Made by a program: the position numbers and the translations under genes. The notes below the pieces were generated by a model. It worked only from the letters and a program-made list of their open reading frames with translations, did not search any database and was not told the DNA's origin. A stretch of 42,911 nucleotides of DNA from Pelagibius sp. Its GTDB lineage: Bacteria; Pseudomonadota; Alphaproteobacteria; Kiloniellales; Kiloniellaceae. Below are positions 26,862 through 37,000 of this stretch, piece by piece; positions within the stretch are counted from its first letter, which is position 1; every line of letters starts with the position of its first letter. The DNA lies in contig NZ_JANQKD010000129.1 in assembly GCF_028281305.1 (NCBI RefSeq), positions 1 to 42,911 of the forward strand, given 5' to 3'.

Positions 26862-28055
26862 ATGGCGAAGATCCTCGTCGGATACGAACTGGGGGCAGGG
26901 CACGGTCATGTACAACGGCTGATGCCGCTGGTGCGTGCGCTGGAAGCGCGCGGTCACGAAGTCGTCTTCTTCCTGCGCAATATCAAGGAAAACGCCGTTC
27001 TGCTGGCGCGTGAGAAGCGTCTGATTCTGCCGGTGCCGGACATGGTCGAGCGCATTGCAGGAGCCCCCAAGCCCGCACGCCTGGGAAGCTATCTCGACAT
27101 CATGTGTCACTCCGGCTTCTTTCGGCGCCAGAGCCTTCACGCCGGCATGCTTGCCTGGCGCGGCCTGCTGGAGCAGGTGCAGCCGGACCTGGTGATTTGC
27201 GACCACAGCCCGATCTGCGTTCTGGCCTGCTTCCAGGAACGGCCCGTCGTCCAGGTGGCCGACGGCTTCACCCTGCCACCGGCACAAGACGACCTCTTTC
27301 CGCCCTTTCGCGCGAACCGCAAGCCCTTGGTCGATCCGCGGCACGTGCTGAACGTCATGCGCTACGTCCAGGAGCATAACCGCAGGCCGGTACCGCGGAG
27401 CGTGACCGAACCGTTCCGGACCGCCGGGCGAATGGTCTGCACGCTGCCGGAACTTGACCCCTACGCCGCGGAGCGCCAGGACCCGGTGATCGGCCCGGTG
27501 GAGGGTTTGCAGCAGCCGCAGCCGATGCCCGACGGATCGCGCTTTTTTGCCTACGTGAGTCTGGAACACAAGAAGACCAAGCCCTTCCTGCGCGGACTGC
27601 GTGCCAGCAAGCTGCCGGGGGAGATCTTCGCCCGCGGCATGACCGACGAGGTCGCAGTGTCCCTCGAACGGGAGGGCCTCACGGTGCATCGTGAACCCCA
27701 GCCCATGACCGAAGTGATGAAGCGCGCCAGCGTCATCATTCATCACGGCGGCAACGGCACCTGCTGTGCGGCTCTGAGCGCGGGCCGGCCCCAGGTTCTG
27801 CTGCCGACCCATATGGAAGCCCGGCTGAGCAGCGACGCTCTGGTCGATCTCGGCGTCGGGCGCCTGCTGCAGGCCAAGGAACTGGACAAGGCCCTGCCGG
27901 CCGTGCTCGAAGAGGTGATCGCCGAAAGGCAGATGGCCGAACGCGCCCAGGCCCTGGCCGCCGACATCAAGGCGCGAGGCGCTTACCGGCCGGTGGATCG
28001 CGTACTGGAGACCAGCCTCAAGATTCTCGAAGACGCCGCACCAGACCCCGCTTGA
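26862..28055 (+). CDS. GT1-like (UGT/MGT) glycosyltransferase, second of a tandem pair
   Basis: This is a 397-residue paralogue of the preceding gene. It shares the N-terminal GYELGAGHGHVQRLMPLVRAL, the ICDHSPICVLACF block, the FTLPPAQDDLFPPFR block and the donor signature HHGGNGTCCAALSAGRPQVLLP. The two copies differ throughout, so the duplication is not recent, and they probably use different acceptors or donors. AGGA lies shortly before the ATG. The last gene of the plus-strand series, it converges on the RTX genes. Confidence 0.87.
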   Translation: MAKILVGYELGAGHGHVQRLMPLVRALEARGHEVVFFLRNIKENAVLLAREKRLILPVPDMVERIAGAPKPARLGSYLDIMCHSGFFRRQSLHAGMLAWRGLLEQVQPDLVICDHSPICVLACFQERPVVQVADGFTLPPAQDDLFPPFRANRKPLVDPRHVLNVMRYVQEHNRRPVPRSVTEPFRTAGRMVCTLPELDPYAAERQDPVIGPVEGLQQPQPMPDGSRFFAYVSLEHKKTKPFLRGLRASKLPGEIFARGMTDEVAVSLEREGLTVHREPQPMTEVMKRASVIIHHGGNGTCCAALSAGRPQVLLPTHMEARLSSDALVDLGVGRLLQAKELDKALPAVLEEVIAERQMAERAQALAADIKARGAYRPVDRVLETSLKILEDAAPDPA

Positions 28056-28121
28056 ACAGAGATCGGGCGCTGCCCGGCAGCGCGCCGCGGCAGCGCTGGT
28101 CCGGGATGGCCGTCCGGGAGG

Positions 28122-28811
28122 TCACGCACCACCGACCGGCTGGCCAGCAGTGCCTCTGGAAAAAACGTTTGGCGCAGGACTGCGGTCGTCATGCAGGACA
28201 TCAAAGCCCACCGGCAGGACGAGGCCCGCACGCCGCTTGCACGTCACTTGGCGCGGGCTCTTCAGGACGCGCAGGCGGGCAGGTGAGAAATTGGCGGCGA
28301 AGGTGTCGATTCCGGTCTCGCTCGGGGTTCCCGCGAGGAATACCAGATTGACGGCGAGTTTCGCCGAGACGTCCGAACCAAGCTCCCAGGGCACCGCACC
28401 CGGAAATCGAAACTGGCTCTGAAGCGCACCCTCTGCATCCAAAAATGCGCCGGTCACGATCGCGACCAGTGCACTGCCGACCGCAATCGATTGCTCATAG
28501 AGCATCAGAACGCCGCGCGGCGGGATCTCATGGTCGCCGGGGATTGCAAGTGAAATGACCTTTCCGCCCGGGTTCAGAATCTCGACAGTAAGACCCGCGG
28601 TGCCAATCGCGGCATCCGATCGATTCTGGAACTGAAGGACGTTCAGGCGCGGCTGATCGGCCAACCCATTGTAGTCTGGGCCGACAAGCACTCCGGGCAG
28701 CGTTGGGATCGAGACGCCAAGCCCGATTTCACTGATCATCAGCGCGGTGGGATTGGGCGTGGAACTGTGTTGAGTGGTCGTCCTGACCGAAGGCGGCCGT
28801 GCTGCCTGCAT
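28122..28811 (-). CDS. Orphan lamin-tail-like domain protein, truncated relative of the RTX protein
   Basis: The product, about 230 residues, matches by eye the domain at about residues 244-409 of the neighbouring RTX protein. Shared blocks are LMISEIG with LLINEVG, LTVEILNPGGKV with TLEILNPAGAV, and the LAVNLV...DTFAANFSPARLRVL stretch with IAVNLV...DTFAANLTTAELGVL. It has no RTX repeats and no T1SS C-terminal domain, so it is either a free-standing domain or a remnant. The frame is open from 28871. The ATG at 28811 has GGAG at a good distance, but the start could also be the ATG at 28739. It may be a pseudogene. Confidence 0.55.
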   Translation of the reverse strand: MQAARPPSVRTTTQHSSTPNPTALMISEIGLGVSIPTLPGVLVGPDYNGLADQPRLNVLQFQNRSDAAIGTAGLTVEILNPGGKVISLAIPGDHEIPPRGVLMLYEQSIAVGSALVAIVTGAFLDAEGALQSQFRFPGAVPWELGSDVSAKLAVNLVFLAGTPSETGIDTFAANFSPARLRVLKSPRQVTCKRRAGLVLPVGFDVLHDDRSPAPNVFSRGTAGQPVGGA

Positions 28812-28871
28812 CCGGGTACGCTCCAGGGTCCGGCGAGCACCCGAACTCGGCGCCCGCGCCGCGTCTCCCAA

Positions 28872-29181
28872 CGCGTCGTTGAATTGCCCCTGGATCTATG
28901 GGTCAGTCGGCTCACCGCCGGCCATGGTTCAACCAAAAAGGAAAGATCTCTGCACCGAGGGCCACACAGAACAGCAGCCTCTGTCCAGCCCCTTCCGTCC
29001 GGATTTCACGGATGATCTTTTTCTCTATGAAATCAGATAGTTAAATGCGCCAAACATCGCCTGTGTGGCGGGAACCGGCCCCGGCAAGCGAGGAACTGCA
29101 ATCTATGCGCGATTGCAGTGCTAGGTAACCTGGTTGCCGGCGAAACGGTCAACGGCCCGAAAGCGCGCTGCTCTGCTGCGC
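28872..29181. other. Gap downstream of the RTX gene
   Basis: No gene is supported. A hairpin at 29095-29119 (ACTGCAATC / GATTGCAGT, 7-nt loop) lies about 65 bp beyond the RTX stop codon on the minus strand. It lacks a clear T-run, so it is only a possible weak terminator or mRNA-end structure. Confidence 0.4.
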
Positions 29182-32100
29182 TCAGGTAACCACGATGATC
29201 TGGGACGCAGGGTCGTTCACAAGATCCTCGATGGAGGCGACCGCCCCCGTCCCGGCGCCGAGGAAGGTGACCGACGATCCGTTGGTCAGCGAGACCGTCA
29301 CGTCGTTGCCGGCGCCCGCATCGACAACCGAAGCGATGGAACTCAGCAGATCATCGAGATCGACGTCCGTGTCGCTGTCCTGGTCCGTCACGCCGGAGAA
29401 GATCAGTCGGTCGTCGGAACTCGAGAAGTCGGTGACAATGTCGTCCCCTTCGCCTGTCGGATCTTCGGCGCCGCCGAACAGGAAACTGTCGGTGCCTGCG
29501 CCGCCGGTCAGCGTATCGTCGCCGAACCCGCCAGCAAGGGTGTCGTCGTCGTCGCCCCCGAGCAGCAGGTCGTCGCCGGAATCGCCGATCAGGACATCGT
29601 CGCCCCCATCGCCGTAGATCGTGTCGTCTCCACCCAGAGTATCGTCGCCGGAGGAATCGCCGAACACCGTGTCGCTGCCCCCGCCGCCCCGGATGAGATC
29701 GTCGCCGCCTTCCGAAACTTCGGCGACGCCGCCGCCCAAGGCCAGGGCATCGCCGGCGATGAGGTCGTCGCCCGCACCGCCGTCTATGGTGTCGTCGCCA
29801 CCCCTGGTGACCGACGCGCTACCGCCGTCGCTCAATGCATCTCCGGCGATGCTGTCGCGGGAGCCGCCGCTGCTGATGCTGTCGTTGCCTGCTGCCGGAC
29901 CGTCGTTCACCACCTCGGCGCTGCCCCCGTCCAGCGCGAGCGCGTCCCCGGAGATGACGTCCTGGCCCTGGGCGCTGACAATGATGTCGCTGCCGGCGAG
30001 GGCCGCGACGGCAACCGAGGTGTTCGCGACCCGTGCCGCGGCGCCGCCGCGCGCCAAGGCATCCCCTGCAATGGTGTCGCGCCCGTCACCGGAGACAAGC
30101 CGGTCGCTGCCGGCCGCCCCGTCGGCCTGGGCCGTGTTCTCCGCCTCTGCCGAACCGCCCAGGCCGCCCTCGACAAGGGCATCGCCGGCGATCAGGTTGT
30201 TGCCGCCCCGGCCGGAGACCAGATCGCTGCCCGCCGTACCGCCGTCCGCTGCATTCACCGCGTTGGCCGTTGTTGTGCCGGCAGGCGCAAGAGCCATGGC
30301 ATCGCCCGAAAGAACGTCCGCCGCGCCGTCACCGGTGATGGTGTCATCGCCCGCCGAACCGCCGTCGGAGGCGTCGGAGGTCGCCGTGGCGCTGGCCGTC
30401 TCGCCGCCGCGCGCAAGCGCGTCGCCCGCAATGCTGTCGAATCCGTCCAGGCCGCGGATGCTGTCGTCTCCAGCCGCCGAGCCGTCGCCTTCGGCGCGGT
30501 TGGCGCCGTAAGCCGTCGCTTCCGCTGAAGAGAACGCCAGGGATCCGCCGGATACCAGATCGGCACCCGACCCGACGAGGATCGTATTGCCGCCCGCAAC
30601 GCCACCAAGCGCTGTGTTTTCACCCTCCGCCGAAGCAGTGCCCTGGGCTGTGACTGCCAAGACGTCGCCGGCTACCGTATCGGCGCCGGCCCCTCCGCTG
30701 ATGGTGTCGGCTCCGGCGCTGCCGCCCTCTTCGCCCGTGTTGGCCACAGTGCCGGAAGCCCCTTCCGATCCACTCGCAAGGACGTCGCCGGCCGTGCGGT
30801 CTCCCCCGCCACCGTCGGAGATACGATCGTTACCGGCACGCGCCTCAGCGCCGACTGCTGCATTGACAGCATCTGCAACGCCGAAGGGCGCCATCCCGAG
30901 CGAGTCGCCCGCAATGACGTCCCGCCCGGCCCCGCTGCTGATGGTGTCGCTGCCGGCGCTTCCCTCGCTGGCCTGATTCGACGCCAGGCGGCTGCCAACG
31001 AAGCGGGTCGCGTCCATTCCCGCGAAGTCACCGGAGATCTTGTTGTTGCCGTCACCACCTCGGATCAGGTCGCTGCCGGCTGTTCCGCCGTCTTCCGACA
31101 GATTTTCCGTCACGCTATCGAAGCTGGGGCCGCGAAAGGACAGCAGCTCGCCAACAAGCGTGTCGTTGCCTTCGGTCGCGGTGATGGTGTCGTTACCGGC
31201 CGCTGCTGTCGCTCCCACCGCCTCGTTGGTGGTCGCCGCACCAGTGATGCGGCCACCGCTTTGAATGCCCTCGCCGGCGATGACGTTGTAACCGCTGTTG
31301 CCTTCCAGGCTGTCATTCCCTGCAGCACCGTCAGTTGCCCGGTTCACCACTGTCAAGGAGTTCGAATCACCACCCGCCGACGAGAAGGCTTCGCCGGCAA
31401 TCACGTCGCGGGCGCCCAGGCCGCGGATCGTATCGCTGCCGACCTGACCAGCCTGGTCGGCTGAGTTCTCGACGATGGCCGTTGCATTGCCGCTGCGGAC
31501 ATCGGCGAGTGCCTCGCCGGCAATGGTATCGAAGCCATCAAAGCCAACGATGACGTCGTTGCCGGTGGGCGTTCCCGGTCCCTCGTCATCACTATTGAGG
31601 ACCGATGCGCCAATCAGCCCAACCTCCGCCGCAGCCAGGGCTTCACCGGCAATCCGGTCGTCGCCAAGACCGCCGTCTATAGTGTCGTCTCCCCCTCCGT
31701 TGCGCTGCGTGGCCGACACTGACACTCCATCGTCCGGATCCGGGCGCCCCAGCGCATCGCCGGCAATAAAGTCAGCCTCCGTGTCGCGCCCAATGCCGGG
31801 GTCGAAGTCGTCGTCGACGCCGCCGATTGGCGCAACATAGCCGAACAGCCGGTCGTTGCCCGTGCCGCCGTCGAGTGAATCCTGCCCGGCACCGCCGATC
31901 AGATAGTCTCCGCCGGAGCCGCCGAACAGCGCGTCTGCGCCGGCGTCGCCGCTGAGGAAGTCGTTGTGGTCTTGCGCATCCAAAGCGCTGCCAACCTCAG
32001 CCGCCGCCTTCTGCTGGTCCGTCAGATCCTGAGTGCCGCCATAGAGGGTGTCGTCGCCGGCGGCACCGAACAGAAAATCGGGCCCAGCACCGCCCTCCAG

Positions 32101-33657
32101 CAAGGCGCCACCGGCCGCGGCGGCCAGGACCGTCTGTCCGGCCAAGGGGTTCGGATTGGCTTGGCCGGGGTTGAGGTCGTCGCGCAGTGGGTCGGCCGGA
32201 TTGGGGTCCCGGGTGGCGCCTTCGCTGCCGTCCAGGGTATTCAGCGCGCCGTCGGTCGGGATCGTGTTTGTGGTCCAGTCGGCCTCGCTGTCGCTGTCGA
32301 TGGGCGCTCCCGAAGCCGGGTCCCGCTCGTCGAAAACCCTCGAGAAGACCTGGTGGTCGCCGGTGAAGCGGCCGCTAAAGGTGTCGAGAGAAAGGTCCAG
32401 ATTGTCCGGAACCAGCGTGTTCGGCGTCCAGACCGGAGCCGTCAACACGCCGAGTTCGGCGGTCGTGAGGTTCGCCGCGAAGGTGTCCAGTGCATCGCCA
32501 TCGCCGGAGACGAGATTCACCGCGATGGGTGCAGCGGTATCGTCGCCGAGCAGCCAGGACGCCGCATCGGCAATCTCGAACCCGTCCACCACGACACCGG
32601 AGGCATCGAAGACGCGGCCGATCACGGTGGCGTCACCGCCCTCGCCCGCCGCAGCGTCCTGATAGAGCCCCAGGAAACCACCGGCGGGAATGGTCACGCC
32701 ATCGGGCAGATCCAACGTCACGACCGCGCCGGCAGGATTGAGGATCTCCAGCGTCGTCTCGAATGTCTGAGTATCCGCCTCCGTATTGTTGAAGAGCTCC
32801 ACGAAGTCGTAGAGCATCGCGACATCGGCGAGGATCACCGGCGCGGGCCCGCCCCCGGTGCTGTCGTCATCGGGCAGCGCCGGAATGTCGAGCGCGGCAG
32901 AGACGCCCACCTCGTTGATCAGGAGGGTTGGCGGTACCCCGATGACGTCCGGACCGACCTCTGCGCCGGCAAGCAGCAGAGTCTCTTCGTCGACAATGTC
33001 GACCTCGGGGATTACCGGGACATCGGGCTCCGCTGCGGTGGCGCCGATCACGCCCTGGCCCAGCAGGAGGTCGATGATGGTTCCGAGGTTGTCATCATAG
33101 GCCGAGGCGCCGGACCCCTGTGCGCCCGGACCGGCCGCCACCACCAGATCCAGGTCCGGATCGTTGAGGGCGAGCGCCTGTCCGTAAATCAACTGGCCGG
33201 CCAGGGTCTGACCGCCGATCTGAAAGCTCGGCCCGCCCCCCTGGCCGATTGCATCGGCAAAGTCGCTGAAAACGATGCGCCCGCCGCCATCCTGGCCGAA
33301 ATCGAGGATCAGGTCGCGGCCCTGGGTGCTGACCCGTGCGGCCGTCGGGTCGAACTCGACGATGTAACTGGCGCCGGGACGGGCCGGTATGGAGATCACC
33401 TGGCCAGCGCCGGGTTCGGTCAGAACCTCGGCGGCCCCCGCCTGGCCGAGAACGATAACGGACCCCTGCCCGCCCAGGCTTTCCACAGCAGCCGCCGGCT
33501 CTGCGGAAAGCGCCACTTCAGCCGGCAGAGACATCGGCTCTGTAGACAGAACAATCGGCGGCACGCTGTCGGTCCCCGGCGTGGTGCCCCCTTTGCTGCC
33601 CCCTTCGGCGGCCAGACCGTCGCCCAGGCCCTCGGGTCGCGGCTCCTGTACATCCAT
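29182..33657 (-). CDS. Large RTX-type secreted protein with lamin-tail-like domain
   Basis: This is a protein of about 1491 residues and probable T1SS cargo. There is no signal peptide. In order: an N-terminal acidic linker; a beta-rich module at about 65-165 (IPARPGASYIVEFDP...GGRIVFSDFADAIG); a linker with VVAAG (about 172-176); a lamin-tail-like domain at about 244-409; a few classical RTX nonapeptides near 520-605; about 17 long-period repeats to about 1300; classical RTX again; and a C-terminal segment (about 1385 to end) like the serralysin/M10 C-terminal secretion region. No protease motif is visible. The frame opens at a TTG at 33711. I use the ATG at 33657, preceded by GGGAGA at about 7 bases; the ATG at 33672 is an alternative. 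Confidence 0.88.
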   Translation of the reverse strand: MDVQEPRPEGLGDGLAAEGGSKGGTTPGTDSVPPIVLSTEPMSLPAEVALSAEPAAAVESLGGQGSVIVLGQAGAAEVLTEPGAGQVISIPARPGASYIVEFDPTAARVSTQGRDLILDFGQDGGGRIVFSDFADAIGQGGGPSFQIGGQTLAGQLIYGQALALNDPDLDLVVAAGPGAQGSGASAYDDNLGTIIDLLLGQGVIGATAAEPDVPVIPEVDIVDEETLLLAGAEVGPDVIGVPPTLLINEVGVSAALDIPALPDDDSTGGGPAPVILADVAMLYDFVELFNNTEADTQTFETTLEILNPAGAVVTLDLPDGVTIPAGGFLGLYQDAAAGEGGDATVIGRVFDASGVVVDGFEIADAASWLLGDDTAAPIAVNLVSGDGDALDTFAANLTTAELGVLTAPVWTPNTLVPDNLDLSLDTFSGRFTGDHQVFSRVFDERDPASGAPIDSDSEADWTTNTIPTDGALNTLDGSEGATRDPNPADPLRDDLNPGQANPNPLAGQTVLAAAAGGALLEGGAGPDFLFGAAGDDTLYGGTQDLTDQQKAAAEVGSALDAQDHNDFLSGDAGADALFGGSGGDYLIGGAGQDSLDGGTGNDRLFGYVAPIGGVDDDFDPGIGRDTEADFIAGDALGRPDPDDGVSVSATQRNGGGDDTIDGGLGDDRIAGEALAAAEVGLIGASVLNSDDEGPGTPTGNDVIVGFDGFDTIAGEALADVRSGNATAIVENSADQAGQVGSDTIRGLGARDVIAGEAFSSAGGDSNSLTVVNRATDGAAGNDSLEGNSGYNVIAGEGIQSGGRITGAATTNEAVGATAAAGNDTITATEGNDTLVGELLSFRGPSFDSVTENLSEDGGTAGSDLIRGGDGNNKISGDFAGMDATRFVGSRLASNQASEGSAGSDTISSGAGRDVIAGDSLGMAPFGVADAVNAAVGAEARAGNDRISDGGGGDRTAGDVLASGSEGASGTVANTGEEGGSAGADTISGGAGADTVAGDVLAVTAQGTASAEGENTALGGVAGGNTILVGSGADLVSGGSLAFSSAEATAYGANRAEGDGSAAGDDSIRGLDGFDSIAGDALARGGETASATATSDASDGGSAGDDTITGDGAADVLSGDAMALAPAGTTTANAVNAADGGTAGSDLVSGRGGNNLIAGDALVEGGLGGSAEAENTAQADGAAGSDRLVSGDGRDTIAGDALARGGAAARVANTSVAVAALAGSDIIVSAQGQDVISGDALALDGGSAEVVNDGPAAGNDSISSGGSRDSIAGDALSDGGSASVTRGGDDTIDGGAGDDLIAGDALALGGGVAEVSEGGDDLIRGGGGSDTVFGDSSGDDTLGGDDTIYGDGGDDVLIGDSGDDLLLGGDDDDTLAGGFGDDTLTGGAGTDSFLFGGAEDPTGEGDDIVTDFSSSDDRLIFSGVTDQDSDTDVDLDDLLSSIASVVDAGAGNDVTVSLTNGSSVTFLGAGTGAVASIEDLVNDPASQIIVVT

Positions 33658-33711
33658 GGTCCCATCTCCCATCGCCAAGACCTCGTCTGCGGCGGGTCGG
33701 GACAGGTTCAA

Positions 33712-34078
33712 TGGCGCCGCGCCGCGCCCTCCCCAAGAGCGCTTCGCACCGAAGCTGACCGCACCGCTGACGCGAAAATCTCGGGCCGGCTGGGCGAAAA
33801 ATCGAGAGACCTATCTGGGGCAATTAAAGGGATATGTGTGTGTTCGCCCGAGTATTCGCCCATGGCTTGCATGGCAGCATCAGCCTTCCGCTTCAAAGGC
33901 GATGGCACCGAAGCAGAGCGATACCAGAAGGCGAACGCCTCGGGCTTGCGGGCAATCGCCTGAGGGGACCCTGCCCGAATCGGACGCGCGGCACCGTCTC
34001 GGAGGGCGGGAGCCAGCAAAGAAAAGGGCCCGGCGGTTTCCCGCCGGGCCCTGTAAAGGCTGTTTGGAGCTTGGTTTC
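33712..34078. other. Gap between the two RTX genes
   Basis: The gap holds the terminator of the upstream giant RTX gene at 34021-34052 and presumably the promoter of the 1491-aa RTX gene. A 103-residue open frame on the minus strand (33708-34019) has no family features and overlaps the start of the RTX gene, so I do not call it. Confidence 0.5.
34021..34052 (-). terminator. Rho-independent terminator after the giant RTX gene
   Basis: A perfect 12-bp stem (AGGGCCCGGCGG / CCGCCGGGCCCT) with a 4-nt loop is followed, read on the minus strand, by TTTTC. It lies about 27 bp beyond the stop codon of the giant RTX gene and separates its transcript from the next RTX gene. Confidence 0.88.
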
Positions 34079-37000
34079 TTACTCGACCACGAGGTTCCCG
34101 CTGCCGAGCAGACTGTCGATGATGTCGGCGTCGGATCCGCCCAGCGCCGTCAGGTCGACACCCTGGACCACAATCTCTGTGGTCTCCGTGCCTGCTCCAC
34201 TGCCGTCAATATCAACCGTGATGGTCGTATCGCCGCCCGCGAAAGCGAAGCTCAGGTAGTCGTCCAGGTCGTTCCCATCCGGACCCGCAGGCAGGCCGGT
34301 CAGGAGATCCGAGAGATCCATCACGTCACCCTCGCCGAGGTCGAAGTCGGTGATGGTGTCGACATCGCCATTAACATCGGCTGCCGCTCCGTCGAAGACG
34401 AAGGTGTCGGCACCGCTGCCGCCGGTCATGGTGTCGTCACCGAGACCGCCGTTGATGACGTCGTCGCCGCCGTTGCCGGTGACCTCGCTCGAGTCGCCGA
34501 AGATGACGTCGTTGCCGGCACCGCCGAGCAGCGTGTCGTCGCCGCCGATCAGATCGATCTCCTCGTCCGATCCCTCGCCGAGCGCCAGCACGTCACCGGA
34601 GATGGTGTCGTCACCGTCCTCGCCGTCGATGTAGTCGTCGCCGCCGAACTTGACCGCAGCCAGGCCGCCGATCGACAGAGCGTCACCAGCGATGATGTCG
34701 TCGCCGCCGCCGGCCATGATGGTGTCATCACTGGCCTTGCTGTCGGCGAAGAGCGCCGTGTCGACGTCCCGCTGGGCGGTGGCGTCGCCGCCGCCGGTGG
34801 CCATCGCGTCACCCGAGATCAGGTCGTTGCCGTCACCCGAGATGATGAGATCGCTGCCGACGATGGCCACGGCTGCCGCGGCTGCCGCGTTGTTGTTGAC
34901 CACCGCGTTGGCATCCTTGCCCGTCGCCAGGGCATCACCGGCAATGACATGGCCATAGTCGCCCGCCGTGATGGTGTCGTTGCCGGCCCGCTGGGTTCCG
35001 AAGTCGTCACTCAGCTCCTCGGCATCGTTCACCGCCAGGGCATCGGCGTTGTCGCCGGTGGTCAGAGCGTCACCGGAGATCAGGGAGCCGAAGAACTCCA
35101 GGCTCTCGCCCAGGCCGCCTTCGCCGCCGTCACCGCCTTCGCCTCCGTCACCACCATCTCCGCCTTCGCCACCGTCACCACCGTGACCGCCTTCGCCGCC
35201 ATCGGCGGTGGCGCCCACCGGCGGCACGACAGGCTGCGGAATGTCGATCACGAAGGGATCGCCGTTCGGGTTGCCGTCACCGACCGTGATCTTGTCGTTG
35301 CCGGCGCTGGCGCCGTCGCCGCGGGCGGTGTTCAGCGCCTGGGCCACGAAAGCCACCGGCGCATCCACCGTCACATCGGCAATCGACATGGCATCACCGG
35401 AGACCACATGCTGGCCGTCGCCAGCGTAGATGGTGTCGTCGCCCGCCTTCGCCGTGGCCGTCGGGCCAAGCTCCGGATTGAGCGGCGCCTCCACGACCGC
35501 ATCGTTGCGGGCGATCGCAAAGTCGTTCTCCGCCGCCGTCAGGGCGTCACCGGCAATGGTGTCGTTGCTCGGGGCTTCGACCGGGATGCAGGGGGCACAG
35601 GGCCCACAGATCGCGAACTGGTTGCCGCCGAAGATCAGATCGTTGCCGGCCCGGGCCTCCGCATCCGGGTTTGAGTCGGAGGTCACGGTCGCGAGGTTCT
35701 CGTTGATCGCATCCTCGCCCGCCACGTTGGTGGTCATGGTGCCGCCGGAGATCAGATCGTTGCCGTCACCGCCGGCAATGGTGTCGTCACCCGCAGTGGC
35801 CTTACCGCTCTTGGAGGCGGTTGCCGTGTTGAAGGTGTTGGCACCATCGTCCACGTCCTCGCCGACCCCGGTCGCCAGGGCGTCACCGGCGATGACATCG
35901 TCCACCGGATCTGGACCGGCGATCTTATCGATCGGCGCATTCCCCGTGGTTTCGGTACCGAAGCCGGCATCCGGGCCGCCCTGGTTCTCGAAGACCTTGA
36001 AGACCACGCCGTCCGGCACCTGGCCGATGTTGATTACAGCCGTCGAGTTGGCCGGAATGGTTACCTCGAACTCGTAGACCCCCGCCGGCGATGTCGACGT
36101 CAGCCACCAGGTCACCTCGCCGCCCGTGTCATTGGAGATCCGCATGAAGCCGTCGCCGTCCATGGAACGACCGGACCAGGTGTGATCGCTCTTGCCGAGG
36201 TCGCCCGGCACGATCACGTACTCGCCCGGATCATCCAGGTTCTCATCGACCGGGACGTGGATCGGCGGCTGGCCGGAGAAGCTGACGTAGACAGCCTCGA
36301 TCAGCTCAGGCTCCGGTGCATCACCGTCGTCGACGATGAGGTCGTTGCCGGCCCGCGCGGTGGCGGTGTCGGTGGCCTCGGCGGTGTTCTCCGCCAGGGC
36401 CTCGCCGTAGTCGCCCGAGGCCAGAGCGTCACCGGAGAGGGTGTCGCTGCCGTCGCCCGCGTCGATGGTGTCGTCACCGGCAACGGCCGTGCCGTTGCCC
36501 GTCGCCGTCGCGATGTTGACCGTATGGGCCAGGGCATCCTCGCCGGTCGCCAGGGTTCCGCCGGAGGCCAGGTCGGCCCCGTCGGAGTCGGTGACGATGT
36601 AGTCGCTGCCGGCTTCGGCGAAACCGCCCTCGCTGGCCGTGGCCGTGTTGTTGGCCAGTGCCGTCGAGCCATCGCCAGCCGCCAGGGCGTCACCGGCCAC
36701 GCTGTCATCGCCGTCGGAGGCGTAGATGTCATCACTACCGGCTGAAGCGTAGGCATCATTGCCCTCGCCGCCATCGGCCTTGGCCTCGTTGTTGGCCGTG
36801 GCGTCGCCGCCGTCGACCGCCGAGGTCATGGCATCACCCGCAATGAGGTCGTTGCCTTCGGCCCCGTCGATGTAGTCGTTGCCGGCCTCGCCGTAGGCCG
36901 AAGCCCCGAAGCCCAGGCCCAGCGCCATGGCCATCGCCATCGCCGTGTTGTTGGCGGTCGCCACACCGTTGCGGTTGGTGGCCAGGGCATCGCCCGCGAT

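Noticed and set aside
29095..29119. Hairpin as a confident terminator of the 1491-aa RTX gene
   Set aside because: The stem is only 9 bp and there is no T-run on the minus strand.
33389..35674. 761-residue plus-strand open frame across the RTX genes, and the many other plus-strand frames in 29000-42900
   Set aside because: They are antisense shadows of the repeat genes created by the biased codon composition. They have low-complexity Ser/Pro/Ala or Arg-rich composition and no family features.
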